A DNA stretch of 42,666 bases from Methanosarcinaceae archaeon (GCA_020055655.1 JAIPUR010000023.1:1-42666); one strand, 5' to 3'; positions 1 through 8,581 are shown, counted from the stretch's first letter. Notes: generated by a model not told the origin, from the sequence alone. A program made the numbers and translations.

Positions 1-371
1 ATACGAATCGCCTTATTCATGTTTGCTTCACATGAATGAAGATCATTTTCAACATCAAAATGAGCATTGCATGACAAGGTGGTCCTTAGCATATCGAGTG
101 ATTCAGTCCCATGTCCACAGGCACTCATAAACTGGATCAGTGAAGCATCAATACCTCTTTCATCCCTCAGATTATTTGAATACTCAAGCAATCCGGAATC
201 ATCCGGGAATCTACCATGGATAAGCAAATAAGAAACAGCATCGTAGGAACTATCAGCTAGTTGCTCCACCTCTATTCCCCGGTACTTCAGGACACCTTGA
301 GAGCCATCAATAGATGAAATGCTCGTGTCTAAAGCGATAACATCTTCTAATCCTGTTTTCTTATTTTCCAA
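1..371 (-). CDS. Citrate synthase, N-terminal part (runs off left edge)
   Basis: An open frame without stops covers 123 codons from a TTG start at 371 to the window edge. The protein begins MENKKTGLEDVIALDTSIS and continues with DGSQGVLKYRGIEVEQLA and a YLLIHGRFP segment, the typical N-terminal small-domain sequence of citrate synthase (oxaloacetate + acetyl-CoA to citrate). A strong GGAGGAG ribosome-binding site lies 6 bases before the TTG, which decides this start; no in-frame ATG is nearby. Catalytic His and Asp residues lie beyond the window. It follows acnA on the same strand with about 200 bases between, so the two supply the first steps towards 2-oxoglutarate for biosynthesis. Family assignment is firm; gene symbol left open because the class cannot be told from this part. 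Confidence 0.88.
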   Translation of the reverse strand, partial: MENKKTGLEDVIALDTSISSIDGSQGVLKYRGIEVEQLADSSYDAVSYLLIHGRFPDDSGLLEYSNNLRDERGIDASLIQFMSACGHGTESLDMLRTTLSCNAHFDVENDLHSCEANMNKAIR

Positions 372-533
372 ATAAAGCTCCTCCGAAAAAGATGCAATTA
401 AGCAGAATTTATCCAAAAATATGTTTAATACTACTTTTCTGAAAAGGATAAAAACCTTTGGTCATAATATACAGTATGAAAAATAAATAAACAGATAAGT
501 AAATGAAAAATCCCAAAGTTGAAATGAAAACAT

Positions 534-560
534 TTAGAAAAAAGAGAAGAAATTATTCCT
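534..560 (-). terminator. Possible terminator after acnA
   Basis: On the minus strand a short GAGAAG / CTTCTC hairpin just after the acnA stop is followed by a CTTTTTTC run. It separates acnA from the citrate synthase gene, suggesting separate transcripts. The rest of 372-574 is AT-rich promoter and leader of citrate synthase; I see no gene in it. Confidence 0.4.
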
Positions 561-574
561 TCTCCCATCTTAAT

Positions 575-3355
575 TTAATTCTTAATATTATCTCTAAGGA
601 ATTTGTGTAAAATTCCACCATTTCTGTAATATTCAACTTCAATGCTAGAGTTCAAACGTACAATTGCGTTGAATTTATTTTCTTCACCATTCTCATTCCT
701 TGCAGTCACAAGAAGTTCACCGAATGGCTCCATATCCTCGATTCCAACAATGTCGAAAGTTTCCTTACCATTAAGACCGAATGTCTGAGCATTTTCCCCT
801 TCCTTGAACTGAAGTGGAAGAACACCCATACCTACAAGGTTGCTGCGGTGGATTCTCTCATAAGATTCAGCAATAACTGCTTTCACACCAAGAAGCTGGG
901 TACCCTTTGCAGCCCAGTCACGGGAACTGCCGGTTCCGTATTCTTTTCCTGCAACAACTACCAGAGGGATGTTCTTATTCAGATACTCCATTGCTGCATC
1001 GTAGATGTAGGTCTCTTCGCCTGTAAGATGATTCAGGGTTATGGAACCTTCCTTTCCTGGAACGAGCTTGTTCTTCAGGCGAACATTTCCAAAAGTACCT
1101 CGCATCATTACTTCGTGGTTACCACGTCTTGAACCATATGAATTGAAACTCTTTTCGTCAACACCTTTTGAGATCAGGTATTCACCTGCGGGATATTCTG
1201 CTGGTATTGAACCTGCCGGGGAAATGTGGTCGGTGGTGATACTGTCATCAACGAATACAAGAACACGAGCGTCCTTAATGTCAGCCATTTCTTCTACTTC
1301 AAGTGGGAAGTCCTTGAAGAATGGTGGCTCCTGTATATATGTTGAATCTGAATCCCAATCATAGAGTAATCCAGTTGGCGCTTCAAGATCCCTCCATAGT
1401 TGCGTTCCTTCAAACACATTGGAATACTGTTCCTTGAACATCTCAGGTCTTACAAAATCCTTTGTGAACTTGTCGATCTCTTCTTTTCCTGGCCAGATGT
1501 CTTTCAGGTATACTGGCTGTCCGTTAGGATCACATGCTACAGGTTCGGTGCTTAGATCAATATCAACATTTCCTGCGAGAGCATATGCAACTACAAGCAT
1601 TGGAGATGCAAGATAATTGGCTTTTATCTGGGAGTTGATCCTGCCTTCGAAGTTCCTGTTACCACTGAGAACTGCAGCAACTGTTAGGTCCTTATTCTCA
1701 ATTTCCTGAGAAACAGATTCTCTAAGTGGACCGCTATTACCGATACATGTCAAACAACCGTACCCTACGAGATGGAAACCGAGTGCATCAAGGTATGGTG
1801 TCAGCTTTGCCTCATCAAGGTAATCTGTAATTACACGTGAACCTGGTGCAAGACTGGTCTTGACAAAAGGTTTTACTTTAAGGCCACGTTCAACAGCATT
1901 CCTTGCAAGGAGACCAGCTCCGATCATGAGTGATGGACTGGAAGTATTAGTACATGATGTAATGGATGCAATAACAACTGAACCATGGGTTACTGAAACA
2001 ACATCATCTGCACATTTGATCTTTGAGATCCCAGTGTGATGTGGGTGAGTGATCTCTGATACACTGTAACCACCATCTTCTAACCACTGACTGTATTCTC
2101 CGTTTTCTCCGTTGAGCTCATTGCCGTTCTTTGCAGAGAAGATGTCCTTCATTGTCTGATGGAAAGCCCGGGACATATCCTGCATTGCGATACGGTCCTG
2201 TGGTCTTTTCGGACCTGCAAGACTTGCTTCGACTGTGCTCATGTCAAGTTCAAGGGTGGAGCTGAACTCAGGTACAGGTGAATCCTCTTCCATGAAAAGT
2301 CCCTGCATCTTGCAATATTCCCTGACCATGTCCACATGTTCCTGGCTTCTGCCAGTCATTATCATGTAATTAAGTGTAACTTCATCAACCGGACAGAATC
2401 CCATGGTTGCACCATATTCAGGACCCATATTAGCTAGTACTGCCCTGTCAGCAAGCTCAAGTGTCTTGTAACCTGGACCGTAGAACTCTACGAATTTACC
2501 TACAACGCCATGTTCTCTGAGCATCTGAACAACTGTGAGTACAAGATCGGTTGCTGTAACTCCATTTTTCATTTCACCTGTAAGCTTGAAGCCTACTACT
2601 TCAGGAATTGGCATATAGTATGGCTGACCAAGCATCACAGCTTCAGCTTCAATTCCACCAACACCCCAACCGAGTACACCAAGACCGTTTATCATGGTGG
2701 TGTGCGAGTCAGTTCCTACGATGGTATCAGGATAAGCTACAATTTCGCCTGCCTTTTCCCTGAAGTGAACGACAGATGCAAGGTTCTCAAGGTTTATCTG
2801 GTGAATGATGCCTGTTGCAGGAGGAACGACCCTCAGGTTGTCAAATGCATTCTGTGCCCAGTGAAGAACCTCATAACGTTCTGTGTTGCGATGGAACTCA
2901 TATTTCTCATTGCAGTTTCTGGCATAGTCAGTACCGTAATAATCTACCTGTACAGAGTGGTCGATCACCAGATCTGCGGGAATTACAGGGTTGATCTTAT
3001 TCGGATCTCCACCAAGTCTTTTCATTGCAGACCTTATAGCTGCAAGGTCGACAACAGCAGGAACTCCAGTGAAGTCCTGAAGAATTACCCTTGAAGGAAT
3101 AAATGGGATATCCTCTGATGAAACACCCTTAGGACTCCAGCTTGCGAGGTTTTTGACATCAGATTCGGTCACTACTTTTCCATCAATGTTACGTAAAAGC
3201 GCCTCAAGGAGGACTCGGATAGAATATGGAAGCTTCGCAAGATCGACAAGTCCTGCTTCCTCTAGTTTTTGTAACTGATAAACTGTTACATCCTTACCAA
3301 TAAAATCAAAAATCTTTTTAGCCCCAAAAGGGTCATGAGTAGAAGTATCGCTCAT
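575..3355 (-). CDS. acnA: Aconitate hydratase (AcnA type)
   Basis: 926 residues, the usual length of the AcnA/IRP1-type aconitase. It interconverts citrate and isocitrate through a [4Fe-4S] cluster in the cytoplasm. The cluster cysteines are visible in SITSCTNTSSPS and CLTCIGNSGPL; the N-terminal half has VVGTDSHTTMINGLGVLGWG and the C-terminal swivel domain has KEYGTGSSRDWAAKG with the substrate-binding Ser-Arg. The ATG at 3355 has a GGTGA ribosome-binding site 6 bases upstream. Together with citrate synthase just downstream it forms the biosynthetic half-cycle to 2-oxoglutarate and glutamate known in Methanosarcinales. No damage is seen. Confidence 0.97.
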   Translation of the reverse strand: MSDTSTHDPFGAKKIFDFIGKDVTVYQLQKLEEAGLVDLAKLPYSIRVLLEALLRNIDGKVVTESDVKNLASWSPKGVSSEDIPFIPSRVILQDFTGVPAVVDLAAIRSAMKRLGGDPNKINPVIPADLVIDHSVQVDYYGTDYARNCNEKYEFHRNTERYEVLHWAQNAFDNLRVVPPATGIIHQINLENLASVVHFREKAGEIVAYPDTIVGTDSHTTMINGLGVLGWGVGGIEAEAVMLGQPYYMPIPEVVGFKLTGEMKNGVTATDLVLTVVQMLREHGVVGKFVEFYGPGYKTLELADRAVLANMGPEYGATMGFCPVDEVTLNYMIMTGRSQEHVDMVREYCKMQGLFMEEDSPVPEFSSTLELDMSTVEASLAGPKRPQDRIAMQDMSRAFHQTMKDIFSAKNGNELNGENGEYSQWLEDGGYSVSEITHPHHTGISKIKCADDVVSVTHGSVVIASITSCTNTSSPSLMIGAGLLARNAVERGLKVKPFVKTSLAPGSRVITDYLDEAKLTPYLDALGFHLVGYGCLTCIGNSGPLRESVSQEIENKDLTVAAVLSGNRNFEGRINSQIKANYLASPMLVVAYALAGNVDIDLSTEPVACDPNGQPVYLKDIWPGKEEIDKFTKDFVRPEMFKEQYSNVFEGTQLWRDLEAPTGLLYDWDSDSTYIQEPPFFKDFPLEVEEMADIKDARVLVFVDDSITTDHISPAGSIPAEYPAGEYLISKGVDEKSFNSYGSRRGNHEVMMRGTFGNVRLKNKLVPGKEGSITLNHLTGEETYIYDAAMEYLNKNIPLVVVAGKEYGTGSSRDWAAKGTQLLGVKAVIAESYERIHRSNLVGMGVLPLQFKEGENAQTFGLNGKETFDIVGIEDMEPFGELLVTARNENGEENKFNAIVRLNSSIEVEYYRNGGILHKFLRDNIKN

Positions 3356-3613
3356 TAATTCACCTGTTTGATAAATTATTAATTATTAATATGATTATGG
3401 ATCTCAATAAATTAGATCATGGATATGTAACCCGATTATATGGATATTATTTAAGTGAAATATAATTTAGTGCGTTCTTCCTTTAGAAAAGCCGAAGCTG
3501 CCCGTTAGAAGAATTGATAATTATTTGTATACGACCGAGGTCTTAAAATCTACATTCAAATAAATAGTTTTGCCCTTTCACAGAAAATTACTTAAATAGA
3601 TTATCAGACATGT

Positions 3614-3666
3614 ATTGAACTGTCAATAATCATTTGTAAAATATTAAACTGTCAATAATCATTTGT
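3614..3666. repeat. Two 24-bp direct repeats
   Basis: ATTgAACTGTCAATAATC followed by ATTTGT occurs at 3614-3637 and again at 3643-3666 with one mismatch and a 29-base period. It lies in the 440-base gap between acnA and the truncated corrinoid gene, just before an AT-rich TATA-like stretch (ATATATTTAA at 3681-3690). Spacing near three helical turns fits a regulator binding site. No gene is seen on the plus strand downstream. Confidence 0.6.
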
Positions 3667-3724
3667 CAAAAATACTACTCATATATTTAAGAGTTAAAAT
3701 CTGTTAGTAATCTAGGATGGATTA

Positions 3725-3768
3725 TTAAAAGGAGGAGGGAAGGTTTCGCTGGGTGGAACGAAACCTTC
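3725..3768 (-). terminator. Hairpin terminator after corrinoid gene
   Basis: GAAGGTTTCG (3739-3748) and CGAAACCTTC (3759-3768) form a perfect 10-bp stem with a 10-base loop. Read on the minus strand it starts 28 bases after the stop of the corrinoid protein fragment and is followed by CCTCCTCCTTTTAAT, so it most likely ends that transcript. The plus-strand reading, with the TATA-like box at 3681, could instead be a small RNA. Confidence 0.5.
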
Positions 3769-3795
3769 AATATCTGGGCAACTACGAGTGATTTA

Positions 3796-4110
3796 TCATG
3801 CATCACATTCTACGACTAAATTACCAAACCAGCATACTTCTTGTTTGGAGTTGGCAATTACAGGTTTGAGCACATTGATACCAGAATCAACTATATGGGA
3901 TGCCTGAAATATCTGGGAAAGCTGGGATTTGCCTTCCTCAAAATAATCGCCCATTGTTTTCATACCTTCGATGAATCCTTTTTCTATAAGGTCTACTGGA
4001 TTGATACCAGCAGCAATGGCTTCATGGGCTATTCTTTCGACTGCACTTTCATCGAGATCAATGACAGCATGCTTTGCCATGTCAAATATCTCTTCTTTTG
4101 TTGAGTACAT
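3796..4110 (-). pseudogene. Corrinoid protein, cap domain only (truncated)
   Basis: 104 residues starting MYSTKEEIFDMAKHAVIDLD. The sequence EEGKSQLSQIFQASHIVDSGINVLKP matches the four-helix N-terminal cap (B12-binding-2) of methyltransferase corrinoid proteins such as MttC/MtbC/MtaC. Those proteins run to about 210 residues and carry a DxHxxGK motif that binds cobalamin from below; here the frame stops after FGNLVVECDA, just where that motif should follow, and nothing resembling it is found downstream. The ATG at 4110 is preferred over the GTG at 4119, which lies inside the AGGTGA ribosome-binding site. Either a decayed gene or a free cap domain; cobalamin binding is unlikely. Confidence 0.7.
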
Positions 4111-4213
4111 ATATTTCACCTGTTTCTCTAGATTTTACTTTATAGTTTATTTTTTATGGAAAGGTCGTTTTTCCGTTTTTATAATTTTGATTTTTGTTTT
4201 GTCTGGCTCTTGC

Positions 4214-4636
4214 TTAAAAAATCCCGAGATCAAACATCAACGAAACTATAATTGCTATTATCGAGAATGCAAAGATCGTGAGGTAATTCAAGCGTTCTTT
4301 TGAAACCGAAAGACTCCAAAGAACATATTCAAGGCCTTCATAGTCACTTTCGTCTAATACCTGCTTCGACTTGATCTTTTTCAATAACTCCAGATTCCTG
4401 AGAACACCTACCCTGCGTGTTGAAACATGATACCTGTGAGCGAAAAAGATAAGGTAACCGATGACACCAAGGTAGAAGAGAGCTTTTGAAAGGATTCCAC
4501 TGTAATAATCTGCAATTATTATCAATCTCAGCAAAGTTGCTGAAACCAGACCAAGCCAGAAGTAGAATTGAATTCTTCTGGAGCTATAGCCCTCGGGAAC
4601 CGATATATTAGTTAGACTCGATACAATTTCTGTCAT
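4214..4636 (-). CDS. Small membrane protein of unknown function
   Basis: 140 residues with three hydrophobic segments: about 27-45, 50-67 and 118-137. Between segments two and three is a charged cytoplasmic-type stretch (STRRVGVLRNLELLKKIKSKQ). I do not recognise the family. It lies about 100 bases upstream of the corrinoid protein fragment on the same strand, so the two may be co-transcribed. Start ATG at 4636 with weak GGTAGAAAT upstream. Confidence 0.6.
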   Translation of the reverse strand: MTEIVSSLTNISVPEGYSSRRIQFYFWLGLVSATLLRLIIIADYYSGILSKALFYLGVIGYLIFFAHRYHVSTRRVGVLRNLELLKKIKSKQVLDESDYEGLEYVLWSLSVSKERLNYLTIFAFSIIAIIVSLMFDLGIF

Positions 4637-4926
4637 GATTTCTACCTGTCATTTGTCATTCAATTTTTTGTCAGCCTCCAAAAATATTTGTTCACACAAA
4701 ATTAATGGCAGACAGAATCCCTATACCTATTTAATAATATTTAAGGTTTTTTCAATATTACATAAATCAAAGAAAAAATAAAAAAACAAAACTACCTTAT
4801 AATGTATTTTTATATGGAATTGGCAATATATAAGCAACGAGCAAATCTGTTATTTTAGGAATCTATATATTATTTATCTTGACAAAGAAAATTCTATTGA
4901 GCAGATCAAGACCAAGGTGGGAAAGA

Positions 4927-5252
4927 ATGAGTGATATAATAATTTCAACTATAAATGAGATTCCCGGAAGAGAAATAGCTGAGACCCTGGGAATATTGTC
5001 AAAGGAAATACAGTAAGATCCAGAAATCTTGGAAGAGATATCGGAGCTGTATTAAAAGGCATAGTCTGTGGGGAGATCAAGACTTATACAGAAATGATAA
5101 ACCAATCAAGGGAAGAAGCTATTAATAGAATGGTCAATCAAGCTATAGACCTTGATACAGATGCAATTATAGGAGTACGTTTTATGACCTCAATGCTAAT
5201 GCAGGGTGCATCAGAAATGCTTCCTTACGGAACTGCGGTCAAACTGAAATGA
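4927..5252 (+). pseudogene. YbjQ-family protein, frameshifted
   Basis: The first frame reads MSDIIISTINEIPGREIAET then LGILSK and hits a stop; the +1-shifted frame continues GNTVRSRNLGRDIGAVLKGI and ends MQGASEMLPYGTAVKLK. Together this is a complete YbjQ (DUF74, pentameric putative metal-binding) protein of about 108 residues. One G is missing in the run AAAGGAAAT near 5002-5006 (AAAGGGAAAT would restore the frame); the total span of 326 bases confirms a one-base loss. Good ribosome-binding site GGTGGG before the ATG and a TATA-like TATATATTATTT near 4865. Could be a real mutation or a sequencing error. Confidence 0.85.
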
Positions 5253-5293
5253 TCAAGCACCTGCTGTAATATACTAAGAACTAAAAATAATTA

Positions 5294-5335
5294 GAGCAAG
5301 AATGAAGGATCTTGCTCATTTTGCTTTTTCTGACT
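5294..5335 (+). terminator. Terminator after YbjQ gene
   Basis: GAGCAAGA (5294-5301) and TCTTGCTC (5310-5317) form an 8-bp stem with an 8-base loop, followed by ATTTTGCTTTTT. It sits between the plus-strand ybjQ relic and the convergent permease gene. Confidence 0.65.
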
Positions 5336-5350
5336 TGTCCTTTACGGGTT

Positions 5351-6316
5351 TCACAGAACTATATTGAACATATATCCTGTGAATATAACAGCTATTGTTA
5401 CGATTCCTACAAAGACTGCTATAAGCTCGTTCTTCAGGACCTTTTTCAATATGATCATCTCAGGCAGGGATACTGCTGTGACAGACATGAGAAATGCCAG
5501 TGAAGTTCCGATTGGCAGACCTTTGCCAATGAGACTTTCAACAACAGGTATCAGTCCCATTACATTGGAATAGAGTGGTACGCCTATCAACACTGCAATG
5601 GGAACTGCAAGGAGGTTATCTTTTCCTGCATATTCTGCAAGTATTCCCTCAGGCGCAAAGCCGTGGAACAAACCTCCGATACTTACACCTATAACGACGT
5701 AGATCCAGACCTTTCCGACGATACTTTTTACCTCGTCAAAAGCATAGTCTAGCCTTTGCCGGGAATTCATTTTTGCTTCTTCAAATGGAAGTGAATGAAC
5801 ATTGTAGACAAATCCTTCAACGTATTTTTCCAGTTTGAAGAAGCCTATGGCATATCCACCGATAACACCGATAAGGACACCTGAAATCACATAGAGTGCT
5901 GTTGCCTTAAATCCAAGTGTAGCCCAGAGAACTGCAATAGCAGCCTCATTAACAAGTGGAGAAGTTATAAGGAAGGAGAAAGTGACACCAAGAGGTACAC
6001 CTGCTTCAATAAAACCAATGAAGATCGGAACAGAGGAACATGAGCAAAAAGGAGTTACGGTACCTACAAGTGATGCACCTACATTGTACTGTGGTCCTTT
6101 TTTGCCGCCCAGTATCCTCCTTGATCTTTCTGGTGTGATGTACGATCTCATATAAGCTATGAGGAAGATCATTACGCAAAGAAGTGTGAATATTTTAAGT
6201 ATATCGTAAATTATGAAATTCAGACTATCTGCAAGGCCTGTACCCGCCTGAATTTCAAGCAGATCGTATGTGACTTTGTCAGCTATCCATTGCATTGGAT
6301 AAAATACATCAGCCAT
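5351..6316 (-). CDS. Permease of the ArsP / DUF318 family
   Basis: 321 residues, largely hydrophobic, with about eight membrane segments. The motif GTVTPFCSCSSVPIFIGFIE near residue 85-105 is the signature of the DUF318/ArsP permease family, whose members export organoarsenicals or metal ions. A second half repeats the fold (VIGVSIGGLFHGFAPEG and LIGVPLYSNVMGLIPVVESL). It is the last gene of a minus-strand operon with the DGC protein, thioredoxin-like protein and the divergent ArsR regulator, which supports metalloid or metal export; the exact substrate is not decided by sequence. Gap of about 80 bases to the previous gene. Confidence 0.88.
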   Translation of the reverse strand: MADVFYPMQWIADKVTYDLLEIQAGTGLADSLNFIIYDILKIFTLLCVMIFLIAYMRSYITPERSRRILGGKKGPQYNVGASLVGTVTPFCSCSSVPIFIGFIEAGVPLGVTFSFLITSPLVNEAAIAVLWATLGFKATALYVISGVLIGVIGGYAIGFFKLEKYVEGFVYNVHSLPFEEAKMNSRQRLDYAFDEVKSIVGKVWIYVVIGVSIGGLFHGFAPEGILAEYAGKDNLLAVPIAVLIGVPLYSNVMGLIPVVESLIGKGLPIGTSLAFLMSVTAVSLPEMIILKKVLKNELIAVFVGIVTIAVIFTGYMFNIVL

Positions 6317-6397
6317 GTTATCATTTCCTTCAAAATTATTGATGCTCTATTTTTACGTTATCGTTTTTTCGTTTTTATAGGAGGAAAGTGTCAGCCA

Positions 6398-6772
6398 TCA
6401 AAAGAGAAAAAGACATTTTTCCATATTCTCTGCGATAACTGAATCTTCAATGTCCGTGTCTCTTGTTTTCTTTACACCAAGTTCAGTGACAACTATATGC
6501 TTGTCAACTGCAATTTGTGCATTCTCAAATATCGTGGATGCACAATTCATTGGACAGCCATCTATCACTACTATCCTGTCACAGCCTTCTGCATTCTTTA
6601 ATTGGACTGGTATTTTTGCACCCACACCAGCGGTGCAAAGCATTCTACCTTTTCCGGCCTTTGTCAATTCGAGTGCCAGTTGATTGGAAATAATTCCTAC
6701 ATTAGCAGAGCCTGAGCATGGAAAAATACCAACAAGCTCTGATTCACAATCACAGTTTATACTTTCATTCAT
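6398..6772 (-). CDS. DGC-domain putative zinc-binding protein
   Basis: 124 residues from the ATG at 6772 (MNESINCDCESEL). Motifs FPCSGSANVGIISNQLA, MLCTAGVGAKI and VIDGCPMNCASTIFENA give conserved Cys clusters of the DGC family (PF08859), small proteins often beside thioredoxin-like and ArsP-type genes. Function is unproven; zinc or metalloid binding is inferred from the cysteines. The upstream in-frame ATG (6844) would overlap the thioredoxin-like gene by 32 bases and adds residues not typical of the family, so I prefer 6772. Confidence 0.8.
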   Translation of the reverse strand: MNESINCDCESELVGIFPCSGSANVGIISNQLALELTKAGKGRMLCTAGVGAKIPVQLKNAEGCDRIVVIDGCPMNCASTIFENAQIAVDKHIVVTELGVKKTRDTDIEDSVIAENMEKCLFLF

Positions 6773-6812
6773 TTTTGCGCCCTTCGATTCTGTATTTATA
6801 TTCTTGTTGCAG

Positions 6813-7049
6813 TTATTTTTCAGCAAGCCAGCCTTTAACGTCATTTACACTTGGAACTTTACCACCAAGCTTTACTTCACCATCAATTACAAGCCCGGGA
6901 GTGATCATTACTCCATAGGAAAGAATGGTCTCGTAATCTTCAACCTTAACAACTTCCGCCTCAAGCCCGGTTTCCTCAAGAGCTTTCTCAACAACTTCTT
7001 TAGTCTTAATGCACTTCTTACAACCTGTACCCAGTATTTCGATCTTCAT
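6813..7049 (-). CDS. Thioredoxin-like small redox protein
   Basis: 78 residues, MKIEILGTGCKKCIKTKEVV at the start, with redox pair Cys10-x-x-Cys13 and cis-Pro in VMITPGLVIDGEVKLGG. This is the Thioredoxin_3 (redox-active disulfide protein 2) family, known from archaea, typically 76-80 residues. First gene of the operon with DGC protein and permease; likely a disulfide or metalloid-handling partner of the permease. It starts about 50 bases downstream of the first of three palindromes. Confidence 0.9.
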   Translation of the reverse strand: MKIEILGTGCKKCIKTKEVVEKALEETGLEAEVVKVEDYETILSYGVMITPGLVIDGEVKLGGKVPSVNDVKGWLAEK

Positions 7050-7100
7050 TCAGTCACATCACTATTATTCTATGGTCGTATTCTGTTATTCTAAAATGCA

Positions 7101-7181
7101 TTTCAAATTTATTTGAAACACTCCATTTCAAATAATGTTGAAATGGTTATTTATAGATAACGGTTTCAAATTAAGTTGAAA
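7101..7181. promoter_or_regulatory. Three palindromic ArsR operator sites
   Basis: Three 18-bp inverted repeats: TTTCAAATTTATTTGAAA (7101-7118), TTTCAAATAATGTTGAAA (7126-7143) and TTTCAAATTAAGTTGAAA (7164-7181). Consensus TTTCAA-N6-TTGAAA with the arms identical in all three except one base in the first. They lie between the minus-strand redox/permease operon and the plus-strand ArsR gene, the expected place for ArsR binding. Site 1 is close to the promoter of the minus operon. The rest of 7182-7348 is AT-rich leader of arsR, with no other gene seen. Confidence 0.8.
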
Positions 7182-7348
7182 TGAGAGTGGTAGAAAAACT
7201 GTAGATAAACTTACTGTATCCAATTAATTTTTATGGGATATTTACAATGAATTAGCTTACTATAGATTCAAGAATATGTGTTTGTGCATAAGCTTTGTAT
7301 AGTAATCGCATATCCATGTATTGTGTTATCAGTATTCTTAATTTATAG

Positions 7349-7687
7349 ATGATTTTTATGGAAATTCCAGAGCAGGTTAATAAAGAAATAGAAGCTATCG
7401 GTGGAATGGAAGCACTCATTTGCCAGTTGCCTGAAGAAAGTGACATCATTGAGCAGAGTCTAATTCATAAATCGCTCTCCTCACCAATAAGATTGAAAAT
7501 TCTTAATCTGCTAGCGACCCAATCACTTTGTGTCTGTGTTATACAGGAAATAATAAAGATATCACCCTCAAAATTATCCTACCATCTTTCAATATTGACT
7601 GACAATAACTTAATAGAAAGCAATCGAGAAGCATCATGGATGATCTATAATATTACAGAAATGGGTAAGAAATATCTGATCAAATGA
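7349..7687 (+). CDS. ArsR-family metal-responsive repressor
   Basis: 112 residues with a winged helix: SSPIRLKILNLLATQSLCVC then SPSKLSYHLSILTDNNLIES and a wing region. Cys61-Val-Cys63 in the recognition region is the classic As(III)/metal-sensing CxC of ArsR repressors. It is divergent from the Trx/DGC/permease operon and most likely represses it through the three palindromes. Start could also be the ATG at 7358 (MEIPEQV); no clear ribosome-binding site, so the message may be leaderless or nearly so. Confidence 0.88.
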   Translation: MIFMEIPEQVNKEIEAIGGMEALICQLPEESDIIEQSLIHKSLSSPIRLKILNLLATQSLCVCVIQEIIKISPSKLSYHLSILTDNNLIESNREASWMIYNITEMGKKYLIK

Positions 7688-7803
7688 AATTGGATATAAG
7701 CTATACCATGAAGCTGATTTAATTCTCTTGTCCACTTCATTTTCAACTCTCATTTCGAGACCAGCAAATTAGATTTTCACTTTAAAAGTGTAAATCTTTT
7801 TTA

Positions 7804-8049
7804 TTACCAATTAACGTTGCAGGAGCACAGCAAACCGCTGCTTCTGTGGAAGAACAGCCAGCTTCCATGCAGGAACTGGCAAGGTCTGCGCAGGATCTTT
7901 CAAATGTTGCTGCTGATATGCAACAGGTGGTAGCTAATTTCAAGCTGGATAGTGGCAACTCAGTTCACTCTGAAGAAGAAGGTTCAGAAACTGAAAAGAA
8001 ATACCGTACAAATTTATTTTTATGCTGCACTAAGCTCTTTCAACGCTAA
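7804..8049 (+). pseudogene. Tail of a methyl-accepting chemotaxis protein
   Basis: An open stretch reads GAQQTAASVEEQPASMQELA followed by RSAQDLSNVAADMQQVVANF, the C-terminal methylation helix found at the end of MCPs. No start codon, membrane segment or signalling hairpin precedes it, so only the last 60-70 residues of the old gene remain. The final part (from about 8000) runs into the 3' end of the convergent ACT gene. A relic, not expected to function. Confidence 0.75.
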
Positions 8050-8427
8050 CAGAGCTTCATCTACTTTTTCTTTCTGCACAAATATGTGATCATGATAATA
8101 TGCAGCCACTACATTTGCACTTATGTCATGAGATGCCAATTTTGTTGAAACAGCCGCCGTTAAACCTATTGCATCCAAACTTGAGTGAACTGTTAACGTG
8201 ATCTGCTTAAAGGTACTTTCATAGACTAATTCGGCTTCCTCTGCCGCTTCAACCGAAACTATTAATGTTAAACCTTCTGCTTCCACGAAAAAAGCCAGTG
8301 GGTTCAAATGTACATAATCGGAGAAATCGCCATCAACTGTAAAAAACACATAATCACCATTTTGAATTTCCGGTGTCATAGATTCTAGCAACTCATCTAA
8401 ATCAACGATTCCGACCATAATTTGCAT
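8020..8427 (-). CDS. ACT-domain protein
   Basis: 135 residues. The pattern DYVHLNPLAFFVEAEGLTLI and a second half with LTVHSSLDAIGLTAAVSTKL then DISANVVAAYYHDHIFVQ fits the paired ACT-type (ACT_7/CASTOR-like) proteins of about 130 residues that bind amino acids. No enzyme domain is attached; role probably ligand-dependent regulation, not known. Isolated gene with overlap of its 3' end with the MCP relic. Start ATG at 8427; an in-frame ATG at 8418 is an alternative. Confidence 0.82.
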   Translation of the reverse strand: MQIMVGIVDLDELLESMTPEIQNGDYVFFTVDGDFSDYVHLNPLAFFVEAEGLTLIVSVEAAEEAELVYESTFKQITLTVHSSLDAIGLTAAVSTKLASHDISANVVAAYYHDHIFVQKEKVDEALLALKELSAA

Positions 8428-8523
8428 TCTCCATTTTATTGATGTTGTTTAATGAGCTATGCTACATATCTTATTTGCTGACAAAATAATCAGCTGACAA
8501 AGTCTAAAAAGCATATCATTCAT

Positions 8524-8562
8524 AAAAAAAGAAAAGAAAAGAAAAGAAAAGGAAAAAATTTT
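8524..8562 (-). terminator. T-rich terminator of the flavoprotein gene
   Basis: The plus strand carries a purine tract of repeated AAAAG units; on the minus strand this is TTTTCTTTTCTTTTC ending in a T7 run, starting about 20 bases after the flavoprotein stop. Oligo-T tracts of this kind end transcripts in archaea. Confidence 0.55.
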
Positions 8563-8581
8563 ATTAATTTATCAGCTGAAT

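Noticed and set aside
2510-3094. Long plus-strand frame opposite aconitase
   Set aside because: Antisense of a highly conserved gene; no family likeness and no start signals.
8525-8560. AAAAG short tandem repeat as a CRISPR or satellite
   Set aside because: It is a low-complexity tract read as a T-rich terminator on the minus strand; no spacers. No CRISPR array was seen anywhere in the window.
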